Below, piece after piece: positions 6,770-12,845 of a DNA stretch of 23,535 nt (position 1 is the first letter of the stretch; each line of letters starts with the position of its first letter). Source of the stretch: Ruminococcus difficilis (GTDB lineage Bacteria; Bacillota_A; Clostridia; Oscillospirales; Acutalibacteraceae); contig NZ_JAEQMG010000181.1 in assembly GCF_016680995.1 (NCBI RefSeq), forward strand, positions 1 to 23,535, read 5' to 3'. Position numbers and translations under genes: made by a program. The notes below the pieces were generated by a model. That model did no database searches. It was not told the origin of the DNA and saw only the letters and a program-made list of their open reading frames with translations.

Positions 6770-8059
6770 ATGGCAATCTCAACACAAAAGAACCTGCGCA
6801 ATCAGGTCATGTATCAGGTTTTTGTCCGCAATTTCAGCGAGGAAGGCACCTTCGCCGCCGTGCAGGGACGTCTTGACGAGATCAAGGCGCTCGGCACCGA
6901 TATCATCTGGTTCATGCCGATCCATCCCATCGGCAAACAGATGCGCAAGGGCACGCTCGGCTCTCCCTACGCGATCAGCGACTACCGCGCGGTCAATCCC
7001 GAGTTCGGCAGTCTCTCGGATTTCAAGAGCCTCGTCGGGGCGATCCACGGCAAGGGCATGAAGTGCATCATCGACGTGGTCTATAACCACACTTCGCCGG
7101 ATTCCGTCCTGAGCGCCGAGCATCCCGAGTGGTTCTACCACCGCCCCGACGGCAGCTTCGGCAACCGCGTCGGCGACTGGACGGACATCATCGACCTCGA
7201 CTACAACAACAAGGATTTGTGGGACTATCAGATCGAAACGCTCAAATACTGGGCAGGCATCGTCGACGGCTTCCGCTGCGACGTCGCGCCGCTGATTCCG
7301 CTCGAATTCTGGCTCAGGGCGCGTCAGGAGGTCGAGGAGGTGCGCGAGGGCTGCATCTGGCTGAGCGAATCGGTCGAGCCGGATTTCATCACATATATGC
7401 GCTCGCGCGGCATGACGGCGCTCTCGGATTCCGAGATTTTTCAGGCGTTCGATATGGCGTATGATTATGATACCTACGGCGCGATGAAGGCGTATCTCGA
7501 CGGCAGCGGCAGCCTTGCGGCATATGCCGAGGCGGTCAACCGTCAGGAGTACACCTTCCCCGATAATTATGTCAAGCTGCGCTTTCTTGAGAATCACGAC
7601 CAGACACGCGCGCGTTTTCTGATTCCCGACGCGGAGCAGCTCAAAAGCTGGACGGCGTTCCTCTTCTTCCAGAAGGGAATGACGCTGATTTATAACGGAC
7701 AGGAGCGCGGCGTCGCGCATCTTCCGTCGCTCTTTGACCGCGACACGGTGCAGTGGAACGCGGCGGAGAGCATGGATTTGACGCGGTATATCGCGCGCCT
7801 TGCCGCGCTGAAAAAAGACACGATTTTCGTGGACTCAACCTACCGTGTGACGGCTCCGACAGAGGATGTTCTCGTCGCGGTGCGTGAGCATGAGGACAAG
7901 AAAATGCTCGGCGTGTTCCCGCTGAAAGACAAAAGCGGCTTGGTGCGCGTGGACTTTTCAGACGGCGTATATGAAAATCTGATCAGCGGCGAAGCGGTCG
8001 AGGTGTTCCGCGGAATGCTCAGCTCAAACGGCAAGCCCGTGATTCTGCGGAACTTCTGA
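6770..8059 (+). CDS. GH13 alpha-amylase family glycosidase, cytosolic
   Basis: 429 residues with no signal peptide, so it should act in the cytosol on imported malto-oligosaccharides or stored glycogen. GH13 regions: YQVFVRNFSEEG and GTDIIWFMPIHPIG at the start; region I DVVYNH (102-107); region II GFRCDVAP with the nucleophile Asp171; region III WLSES with the acid/base Glu200; region IV FLENHDQTR with His276-Asp277. A short beta domain ends the protein. The subfamily, and so the product (maltose, glucose or transfer), cannot be fixed by eye. ATG 6770 has AAAGGAG upstream. Only 28 bp separate it from the previous terminator, leaving no room for an obvious promoter, so it may rely on readthrough. 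It starts a three-gene unit with the EamA transporter (1-bp gap) and the HAD gene. Confidence 0.92.
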   Translation: MAISTQKNLRNQVMYQVFVRNFSEEGTFAAVQGRLDEIKALGTDIIWFMPIHPIGKQMRKGTLGSPYAISDYRAVNPEFGSLSDFKSLVGAIHGKGMKCIIDVVYNHTSPDSVLSAEHPEWFYHRPDGSFGNRVGDWTDIIDLDYNNKDLWDYQIETLKYWAGIVDGFRCDVAPLIPLEFWLRARQEVEEVREGCIWLSESVEPDFITYMRSRGMTALSDSEIFQAFDMAYDYDTYGAMKAYLDGSGSLAAYAEAVNRQEYTFPDNYVKLRFLENHDQTRARFLIPDAEQLKSWTAFLFFQKGMTLIYNGQERGVAHLPSLFDRDTVQWNAAESMDLTRYIARLAALKKDTIFVDSTYRVTAPTEDVLVAVREHEDKKMLGVFPLKDKSGLVRVDFSDGVYENLISGEAVEVFRGMLSSNGKPVILRNF

Positions 8060-8060
8060 T

Positions 8061-8981
8061 ATGCGGCGATTGTTTCAGGCAAAATCCGCGTCCGTGCCTC
8101 TCGCGATCTTCTGCACCCTGCTCTGGGGCACGGCGTTCCCGTTTATCAAGCTCGGGTACGCCGCGTTTGACGTCGCGGAAAACGACGCCGGCGCGATGCT
8201 GCTTTTCGCGGGCTGCCGCTTTTTTCTCGCGGGTCTGATGGTGCTGCCCGTCCCCGCGTTCGGAAGAAATCGGCTGCTTCCGAAAAAGGGAGACTTTCTC
8301 CCGATCGCGGTGCTCGGACTCGTGATGACGGCGGCGCAGTATTTCTTCACCTATATCGGACTCGGTTACACAAGCGGCGCAAATACCTCGATCATCACCG
8401 CTTGCGCGTCGTTTTTTACGGTCATCGGAGCGGCGGTTTTCTTCCGCGGTGACAGGCTGACCGTGCTGAAAATTCTGGGCTGCGCCGTCGGCTTCGGCGG
8501 CGTGCTGGTGATGAACCGCGGCGCAGCCGTTACAACGGCGACGCTGCTCGGCGACGGGCTGATTCTCCTCTCGACCGTCTGCTCCGCGGCAGGCAACCTG
8601 CTCTCGAAAAAAATCGCTGCAGGCAGGAATCCGCTTCTCGTCACCGCGTGGCAGCTGATGCTCGGCGGCGCTCTTTTGATCATTGCGGGCTTATGCTTCG
8701 GCGGCGGACTCGATTTCTCCAAGCTGACGGGCGTGTGGATCCTCATTTGGCTGGCGTTCGTCTCGGCGGCGGCGTTCAGCATCTGGACGGCGCTTCTCAA
8801 ATATCACTCCGCGAGCCGTATTTCGGTGTTTACACTGCTGATTCCCGTTTTCGGCACGGCGCTTTCGGGGCTGCTGCTCGGGGAATCGGTGTTCAGGATA
8901 GAAACCCTCCTTGCGCTGCTGCTGATCGCGGCAGGTATCGTGATGGTGAACCTTTCGGGAAAAGGGAGGCAGACAACATGA
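8061..8981 (+). CDS. EamA/DMT-superfamily membrane transporter
   Basis: 306 residues with about ten hydrophobic segments arranged as two EamA halves. The first half opens with PLAIFCTLLWGTAFPFIKLG, the typical WG-(T/S)-xF start, and the second half with LLGDGLILLSTVCSAAGNLLSKK. LLIPVFGTALSGLLLGE (285 region) is the standard motif near the end of the second half. Members export amino acids, sugars, nucleosides or other small metabolites; the substrate here cannot be told. The ATG lies one base after the amylase stop (TGATATG), and the gene's own stop overlaps the next start (ATGA at 8978-8981), so all three genes are translationally linked. Confidence 0.9.
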   Translation: MRRLFQAKSASVPLAIFCTLLWGTAFPFIKLGYAAFDVAENDAGAMLLFAGCRFFLAGLMVLPVPAFGRNRLLPKKGDFLPIAVLGLVMTAAQYFFTYIGLGYTSGANTSIITACASFFTVIGAAVFFRGDRLTVLKILGCAVGFGGVLVMNRGAAVTTATLLGDGLILLSTVCSAAGNLLSKKIAAGRNPLLVTAWQLMLGGALLIIAGLCFGGGLDFSKLTGVWILIWLAFVSAAAFSIWTALLKYHSASRISVFTLLIPVFGTALSGLLLGESVFRIETLLALLLIAAGIVMVNLSGKGRQTT

Positions 8982-9634
8982 AAATAAAAGGCGTTATCTC
9001 TGATATGGACGGTGTGATACTCGACAGCGAGAAGCTCTATGTCCGCTTCTGGTGTGAGGCAGGACAGTCTTACGGCTTTCCTTTTGAAAGGAAGCACGCG
9101 CTGGGCATCCGTTCGATGGCAAGACCGTTCGCAATCGAAAGACTGCAGGGCTGGTTCGGAGACAGCTTTGACTACGATACGGTCAGAAATAAGCGCATCG
9201 GGCTGATGAACGCATATGTCGAAAAACACGGCATCGAGGCTAAGCCCGACGCGGAAAAGCTGCTTTCCTATCTGAAAGAAAAAGGCATTGCGGTCGCTCT
9301 CGCGACCGCGACGCCGAAGGACAGAGCGGAGGAATATTTAAGACGAGTCGGTCTTTTGCAATATTTCGACGAGGTCGTCAGCGCGCGCATGGTCAAAAAC
9401 GGCAAGCCCGCGCCGGATATCTATTTATTTGCCGCGGAAAAGCTCGGCTTGAAGCCTGAGGAGTGTATGGCGCTCGAGGATTCTCAGAACGGCATCCGTT
9501 CCGCAAACGCGGCAGGCTGCAAAACCGTGATGGTGCCCGACCTCGACGGTCCGACGGAAGAAATCATGCCGCTGCTTTACGACGTTGCGGACGGCTTGTG
9601 GGACGTCGTGAGAATATTAAATCGCGGCGGGTGA
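8978..9634 (+). CDS. HAD-family hydrolase, beta-phosphoglucomutase-like
   Basis: 218 residues. Motif I DMDGVILDSE holds the nucleophile Asp9 and acid/base Asp11. A helical cap domain follows. Motif II is ATATP, motif III is the Lys in KNGKPAPDIYL, and motif IV is ALEDSQNGIRSA. This arrangement is that of the PGMB/phosphatase group. With an amylase two genes upstream, a role on glucose phosphates is plausible, but a general sugar phosphatase is equally possible. ATG 8978 has GGGAGG seven bases before it and overlaps the stop of the transporter gene. The last codons (NRGG and TGA) lie inside the first copy of a 28-bp repeat (9623-9650), so the C-terminus and stop are supplied by the repeat. Confidence 0.9.
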   Translation: MKIKGVISDMDGVILDSEKLYVRFWCEAGQSYGFPFERKHALGIRSMARPFAIERLQGWFGDSFDYDTVRNKRIGLMNAYVEKHGIEAKPDAEKLLSYLKEKGIAVALATATPKDRAEEYLRRVGLLQYFDEVVSARMVKNGKPAPDIYLFAAEKLGLKPEECMALEDSQNGIRSANAAGCKTVMVPDLDGPTEEIMPLLYDVADGLWDVVRILNRGG

Positions 9635-9710
9635 GAACCCGCTGTCAATTCGCGACGGGTAAGAACCCGCTGTCAATTCGCGACGGGTAAGAACCCGCTG
9701 TCAATTCGCG
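9623..9710. repeat. Three tandem 28-bp repeats, each a small hairpin
   Basis: Units at 9623-9650, 9651-9678 and 9679-9706, followed by a partial CGCG. Units 2 and 3 are identical; unit 1 differs at two positions. Each contains an inverted repeat: GCGGGT-GAGA-ACCCGC in unit 1 and CGGGT-AAGA-ACCCG in units 2 and 3. Unit 1 also carries the stop codon of the HAD gene, and units 2 and 3 carry TAA at the same place. No T-run follows, so these are not ordinary terminators. Confidence 0.9.
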
Positions 9711-10130
9711 GACTATACCTCGGTGCGGTAGGAAACAGCGCGTTTACGCGACGGGCGTTTGATAGTGAGCTGAGGTTCCATACAAACCTTTTCGCGTGCA
9801 ATGGATTTTCCAATCATCCCTCTCCTCGAGCAATGGGATTGGTAAGAGTCTGATGAGCACCTGCCGCGAGAACGTGCAGTAAAAGTAACATAAAACCCTT
9901 AGTACGCGATTTAAAATAACGATTTAAAATAACGATTTAGAATAAAAATAGAAACGGAATTATATCAAACCTATCCTCGTGCAATGGGATTGGTAAGAGT
10001 CTGATGAGCACCTGTCGCGAAAACGAAAGGAAACCTTCATAAAAAGCCCTTAGTACGCGATTTAAAAATAACGATGTAAAATAAATAGAAACGCCCGGAT
10101 CGTGTCCGGGCGTTTCCTGTCTGTAAAAAA
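9711..10130. repeat. Gene-free stretch with a 151-bp-period duplicated element of unknown nature
   Basis: No credible gene. Two copies of one element lie at about 9823-9955 and 9974-10091. Their 52-bp cores (9823-9874 and 9974-10025) differ at only three positions and contain GCAATGGGATTGGTAAG then AGTCTGATGAGCACCTG. Both are followed by CATAAAA, CCCTTAGTACGCGATTTAAAA and TAACGAT, with copy A carrying an extra 13-bp tandem unit (TTTAAAATAACGA-like, 9910-9940). A fragment of the element's start (CAAACCTTTTCGCGTGCAATGG) occurs at 9783. The second copy runs into a strong hairpin (10088-10116). An RNA gene, a small mobile sequence or a regulatory duplication are all possible. Confidence 0.7.
10088..10120 (+). 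terminator. Strong hairpin, probable terminator closing the repeated region
   Basis: Perfect 12-bp stem GAAACGCCCGGA (10088-10099) / TCCGGGCGTTTC (10105-10116) with loop TCGTG. On the plus strand the core stem is followed by TTTCCTGTCTGT, a modest T-tract. On the minus strand it is followed by TATTTATTTTAC. It can therefore end transcripts from either side; direction is uncertain. Confidence 0.6.
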
Positions 10131-10144
10131 TGAGGGGTACAATC

Positions 10145-10166
10145 GCGTGCCTCTGAGTCGGCACGC
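10145..10166. other. Perfect 7-bp hairpin upstream of a strong ribosome site
   Basis: GCGTGCC (10145-10151) pairs with GGCACGC (10160-10166) around TCTGAGTC, and flanking AAT/ATT can extend it past one bulged base. It ends five bases before AGGAGGG at 10171. Confidence 0.6.
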
Positions 10167-10184
10167 ATTGAGGAGGGTAGAACA

Positions 10185-10217
10185 ATGTACTCGACGGTTG
10201 CGGTTCCGTCTTCTTGA
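10185..10217 (+). CDS. Possible 10-codon leader peptide inside a hairpin
   Basis: AGGAGGG (10171-10177) sits an ideal seven bases before ATG 10185, which opens MYSTVAVPSS and stops at TGA 10217. The ORF lies within a hairpin: TGTACTC (10186-10192) pairs with GAGTACA (10216-10222), and GACGG (10193-10197) with CCGTC (10206-10210). Such a short ORF with a near-perfect ribosome site and a stem is the layout of a leader peptide, but no downstream attenuator for a specific gene is seen. The next gene is lexA with its own promoter. It may equally be a remnant. Confidence 0.35.
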   Translation: MYSTVAVPSS

Positions 10218-10257
10218 GTACATCTATATTAAACCCTATCAATGTGTTATTTGTGTG

Positions 10258-10316
10258 AAATTCAATTGAATTTGAACTGAAAAATTTATTCAAAAATATT
10301 TGAAACAAACGTTTGA
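10258..10316. promoter_or_regulatory. Palindromes and candidate LexA operator before lexA
   Basis: AAATTCAATTGAATTT (10258-10273) is a perfect 16-bp palindrome. TTCAAA-AATA-TTTGAA (10289-10304) is a second inverted repeat. AAC-AAAC-GTT at 10304-10313 matches the AAC-N4-GTT core of Gram-positive SOS boxes (GAAC-N4-GTTC) and touches the lexA -35. Autoregulation by LexA is usual; the match here is imperfect in the outer bases. Confidence 0.5.
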
Positions 10317-10342
10317 CTTTTTATACATAAATGTGGTAGAAT
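10313..10342 (+). promoter_or_regulatory. Sigma-A promoter of lexA
   Basis: -35 TTGACT (10313-10318), an 18-bp spacer and -10 TAGAAT (10337-10342), 23 bp before the start codon. The candidate SOS box overlaps the -35, fitting repression. Confidence 0.75.
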
Positions 10343-10365
10343 ATATTCGGAAAGGTGTGAGCGCT

Positions 10366-10953
10366 ATGAAACCCCTCAGCAAAAGCCAGCAGAGAATACT
10401 CGATTATCTCAAGGAATGTTCCGAAAACGGACGCGTGCCCTCGGTGCGCGAAATTTGCGACCATACGGGACTCAGCTCGACCTCGACGGTGCACCATCAC
10501 CTCAAGGCGCTCGAGGAAAAGGGGCTGATCGTCCGCGAACACGGCGTGAACCGCTGTATCCAGATCACGGGTGAGGAAAAGAGCGTCAACGTGCCTGTTG
10601 TGGGCAAGGTCGCGGCAGGTGAGCCGATCACCGCGATCCAGAATATTGAGTTCTATGTTCCCGTCTCCGAGCAGCTCAAACGCGGCAGAGAGCTTTTTGC
10701 GCTGCGTATTCAGGGCGAAAGTATGGTGAACGCGGGGATTCTGGACGGCGATATCGTTATTGTCCACCGCACGCCCGTCGCGGAAAACGGTGAGATCGTC
10801 GTCGCGATGGTGGAGGATTCCGCTACCGTCAAGCGCTTTTACAAGGAAAACGGTCATTTCCGTCTGCAGCCCGAGAATGACAGCTACGAGCCAATCATCG
10901 TGGATGAGGTCGTGCTGCTGGGAAAGGTCGTTTCCCTGATCAGAAATTATTAA
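10366..10953 (+). CDS. lexA: LexA SOS-response repressor
   Basis: 195 residues. The N-terminal winged helix (SKSQQRILDYLKE, VPSVREICDHTGLSSTSTVHHHLKAL) binds SOS boxes. The self-cleavage site is Ala84-Gly85 within VGKVAAGEP. The peptidase dyad is Ser119 in GESM and Lys156 in ATVKRF. On DNA damage, RecA filaments trigger cleavage and derepression. ATG 10366 is chosen because AAAGGTG lies about nine bases upstream; longer in-frame starts upstream overlap the promoter. The next gene starts 17 bp after the stop, so they are probably co-transcribed. All functional residues are intact. Confidence 0.96.
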   Translation: MKPLSKSQQRILDYLKECSENGRVPSVREICDHTGLSSTSTVHHHLKALEEKGLIVREHGVNRCIQITGEEKSVNVPVVGKVAAGEPITAIQNIEFYVPVSEQLKRGRELFALRIQGESMVNAGILDGDIVIVHRTPVAENGEIVVAMVEDSATVKRFYKENGHFRLQPENDSYEPIIVDEVVLLGKVVSLIRNY

Positions 10954-10970
10954 TTCAGCAGAGGTTCAGC

Positions 10971-11540
10971 ATGAGTACAATATGTGTGTTTGGCTCGTCA
11001 AGCGAGAGAATCGACAGAGCTTATCTGGATTCCGCCGAGCATCTCGGCGAGAGTCTTGCCAAAAGAAAAATCAAACTGATTTTCGGCGCAGGAAAGTATG
11101 GCGTGATGGGCGCCGTGTCGCGCGGTGTTCTGCGTGGAGGCGGCGAAATGACAGGCGTTTGTCCGCGGTTTTTTATCGAGCATGAAGTCCTGATGGACTA
11201 CGCCGAGATCGTCTTTACCGAAAACATGCGCGAGAGAAAGGCGTATATGGAGGATAACTCCGACGCGTTTATCATCTGTGCCGGCGGCATCGGCACCTTT
11301 GAGGAGTTTTTCGAGGTGCTGACGCTCAAGCAGCTCGGCAGACACCAGAAGCCGATCGTGATTTATAACTATAAGGGATATTATACGCCGATGCTCCAAA
11401 TGATGGAGACCGCTATCCGCGACAGGTTCATGGCGGAGGATACCGACACCCTCTATTCCGTCGCCGAAACCGAGGAGGAGGTCTTTGCGCAGCTGGCTGA
11501 CTATAAGGCGTTTGACTATAACAAGTACGGGAGGAAATAA
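10971..11540 (+). CDS. LOG family / TIGR00730 Rossmann-fold protein
   Basis: 189 residues. Opens with ICVFGSSSERID and has the nucleotide-binding loop FGAGKYGVMGAVSRG, then MRERKAYM and GGIGTFEEFFEVLTLKQL. The last two are the hallmark of LOG-type cytokinin riboside 5'-monophosphate phosphoribohydrolases, which release a base from a nucleoside monophosphate. Bacterial members are often misnamed lysine decarboxylases. The usual PGGxGTxxE is AGGIGTFEE here (Pro to Ala); the Arg and Glu of the active site are kept. ATG 10971 has AGAGG upstream. It lies between lexA and the small Cys-rich gene, whose ATG overlaps its TAA. Confidence 0.9.
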   Translation: MSTICVFGSSSERIDRAYLDSAEHLGESLAKRKIKLIFGAGKYGVMGAVSRGVLRGGGEMTGVCPRFFIEHEVLMDYAEIVFTENMRERKAYMEDNSDAFIICAGGIGTFEEFFEVLTLKQLGRHQKPIVIYNYKGYYTPMLQMMETAIRDRFMAEDTDTLYSVAETEEEVFAQLADYKAFDYNKYGRK

Positions 11541-11713
11541 TGGCGGATAATTGCGAAATGTGCGCGCACTACGTCGCCGACGAGGAATTCGGCGATTATT
11601 GCAGCGTCAACCTCGACGAGGACGAAATGGAAAAATTCCTCACGCAAAGCATGTCGGGCTGTCATTACTTTCAGCTCTATGACGAGTACAAAATCGTGCA
11701 AAAACAAAACTAA
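11540..11713 (+). CDS. Small Cys-containing acidic protein, 57 aa (DUF6472-like)
   Basis: 57 residues starting MADNCEMCAHYVADEEFGDY, with four cysteines (5, 8, 21, 41) and a following HYF. The middle VNLDEDEMEKFL and the ending DEYKIVQKQN look like a small clostridial family that I recall as DUF6472; I cannot verify the accession. The CxxC and the paired later Cys suggest a zinc or Fe-S site (inference). Its ATG overlaps the TAA of the LOG gene (TAATG) and GGGAGG lies just upstream, so it is coupled to that gene. The function is unknown. Confidence 0.8.
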   Translation: MADNCEMCAHYVADEEFGDYCSVNLDEDEMEKFLTQSMSGCHYFQLYDEYKIVQKQN

Positions 11714-11720
11714 TCAATAA

Positions 11721-11883
11721 AGGGAACCTCTAAAAATTTCTTACCGCGCATAAGTACGGAATCTTCACGGCATAATCTTGCCAAATCTCCTTGAAATACG
11801 TCAGTATTCCTGCGGAGCTTTGACAATATTCTGCCATAAATCTTCCGCACTTCTGCACGACATTGAATTATTAGAGATTCCCT
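11721..11883. mobile_element. MITE-like element, 163 bp with terminal inverted repeats
   Basis: The ends AGGGAACCTCTAA (11721-11733) and TTAGAGATTCCCT (11871-11883) are inverted repeats with 12 of 13 matches, extending to about 18 bp with a second mismatch (AATT inside). The interior has no gene. Flanks share only AA on each side, so a target duplication is short or unclear. It looks like a non-autonomous transposon derivative placed just after the small Cys protein gene, where a terminator would be expected. Confidence 0.7.
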
Positions 11884-11901
11884 AATGTCAATTTATATGT
11901 A

Positions 11902-11921
11902 CCAACGGCGGCTGCCGTTGG
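11902..11921. other. 8-bp GC-rich hairpin at the 3' end of the tepA-like gene
   Basis: CCAACGGC (11902-11909) / GCCGTTGG (11914-11921) with loop GGCT, two bases after the stop of the minus-strand gene. No T-run follows on either strand, so it is a stem of uncertain role rather than a proven terminator. Confidence 0.5.
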
Positions 11922-11923
11922 CT

Positions 11924-12628
11924 TTACTGCGCTGTTGTCATGGCGTGAAGCGCTTCGATCGCGTCCGAGACGGTTCCGACCGCGTCGACCAAACCCTCAC
12001 GCACCGCGTCCTCTCCGTCGAGAATCGTGCCGACGTCGGTGACAAGCTCGCCCGTGTTGAGCACCAGCTCTCCGTACCGCTCGGCTGAAATGCGCGAGTG
12101 CTCCACCACAAAGCCCGTGATACGGTCCTGCATCCGTCGGAAATACTCAAACGTCTGCGGCACGCCGAGCGTCAGCCCCGTGGTGCGCACGGGATGCACC
12201 GTCATCGACGCGCTTTTCGCGATGAAGCTCTTGTCAGCCGCCACCGCCAACGGGATGCCGATGGAGTGACCGCCCCCGAGGACGATCGAGACGGTGGGCT
12301 TTTTCATGCCCGAGATCACCTCGGCGATCGCCAAGCCTGCCTCCACGTCGCCTCCGACGGTATTGAGCAGCACCAGCAGCCCGTCAATCCGCTCGTCCTC
12401 CTCGATAGAGACGAGCAGCGGGATGATGTGCTCATATTTCGTCGTCTTGTGGCGCGGCGGAAGGACGTCATGACCCTCGATCTGCCCGATGATCGTCAGG
12501 CAGTCCAATATTTTCCCCTTGTGGGAAATCAGAATCGAACCCGTCTGCATCAGCGGATTGTCCTGCGATGCGGACGATTCACACCCCGATTCCGCAAATT
12601 CCTCCTCAAGTTCCGTTTGCTCTGACAT
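11924..12628 (-). CDS. tepA: ClpP-like serine protease, TepA family
   Basis: 234 residues with a ClpP/crotonase fold. Catalytic Ser122 lies in [15 protein letters not shown], His145 in [10 protein letters not shown], and an Asp near 198 in [17 protein letters not shown] and [16 protein letters not shown] match the B. subtilis TepA (translocation-enhancing) group rather than true ClpP. The first 30 residues are acidic and low in complexity ([11 protein letters not shown]), with no signal peptide. Proposed role: cytosolic degradation of peptides, possibly leftover signal peptides. ATG 12628 has GGAGG six bases upstream, but that site can be buried in a leader hairpin (12628-12670). It has its own promoter at 12728-12756. 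Confidence 0.9.
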   Translation of the reverse strand: MSEQTELEEEFAESGCESSASQDNPLMQTGSILISHKGKILDCLTIIGQIEGHDVLPPRHKTTKYEHIIPLLVSIEEDERIDGLLVLLNTVGGDVEAGLAIAEVISGMKKPTVSIVLGGGHSIGIPLAVAADKSFIAKSASMTVHPVRTTGLTLGVPQTFEYFRRMQDRITGFVVEHSRISAERYGELVLNTGELVTDVGTILDGEDAVREGLVDAVGTVSDAIEALHAMTTAQ

Positions 12629-12670
12629 GTTACACCTCCGCTCTTATTGTTTCCGAGGAGGACGGTAACA
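12628..12670 (-). promoter_or_regulatory. Leader hairpin masking the ribosome site of the tepA-like gene
   Basis: On the mRNA (minus) strand, TGTTAC (12670-12665) can pair with GTAACA (12633-12628), and CCTCC (12661-12657) with GGAGG (12639-12635), separated by a small internal loop. The 11-bp hairpin has a 17-nt apical loop. The right arm contains the whole Shine-Dalgarno sequence and the A of the ATG, so the folded form should block translation. Confidence 0.6.
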
Positions 12671-12727
12671 TGCGCTGTCAGACGGCAGAAACGCAGGGAA
12701 ATTTTATGCGCTGATAAACCATTTTTG

Positions 12728-12756
12728 ATTATATCATTAACAGCAATATTTTTCAA
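12728..12756 (-). promoter_or_regulatory. Sigma-A promoter of the tepA-like gene
   Basis: -35 TTGAAA (12756-12751), a 17-bp spacer and a perfect -10 TATAAT (12733-12728) on the minus strand. The leader would be about 95 nt and include the SD-masking hairpin. Confidence 0.8.
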
Positions 12757-12845
12757 GATTTTCCTTTTATATTTCCTTAAAATAATAATTATTTTATAGA
12801 ATTATAGTAAGATTAGGATAAATATACTATTGGAGTGTGTATCAA

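Noticed and set aside
9850..10025. Hammerhead-ribozyme-like CTGATGAG...CGCGAAAACG in the duplicated core
   Set aside because: Stem II would have only two pairs, copy A has GAGAA in place of GAAA, and no suitable NUH cleavage site with pairing arms was found.
9823..10025. CRISPR array or direct-repeat spacer array
   Set aside because: Only two full copies with a 151-bp period, no regular short spacers and no cas genes.
9937..10308. 123-residue frame on the minus strand in the repeat region before lexA
   Set aside because: It spans the duplicated element and hairpins, has no convincing ribosome site, and shows no family features.
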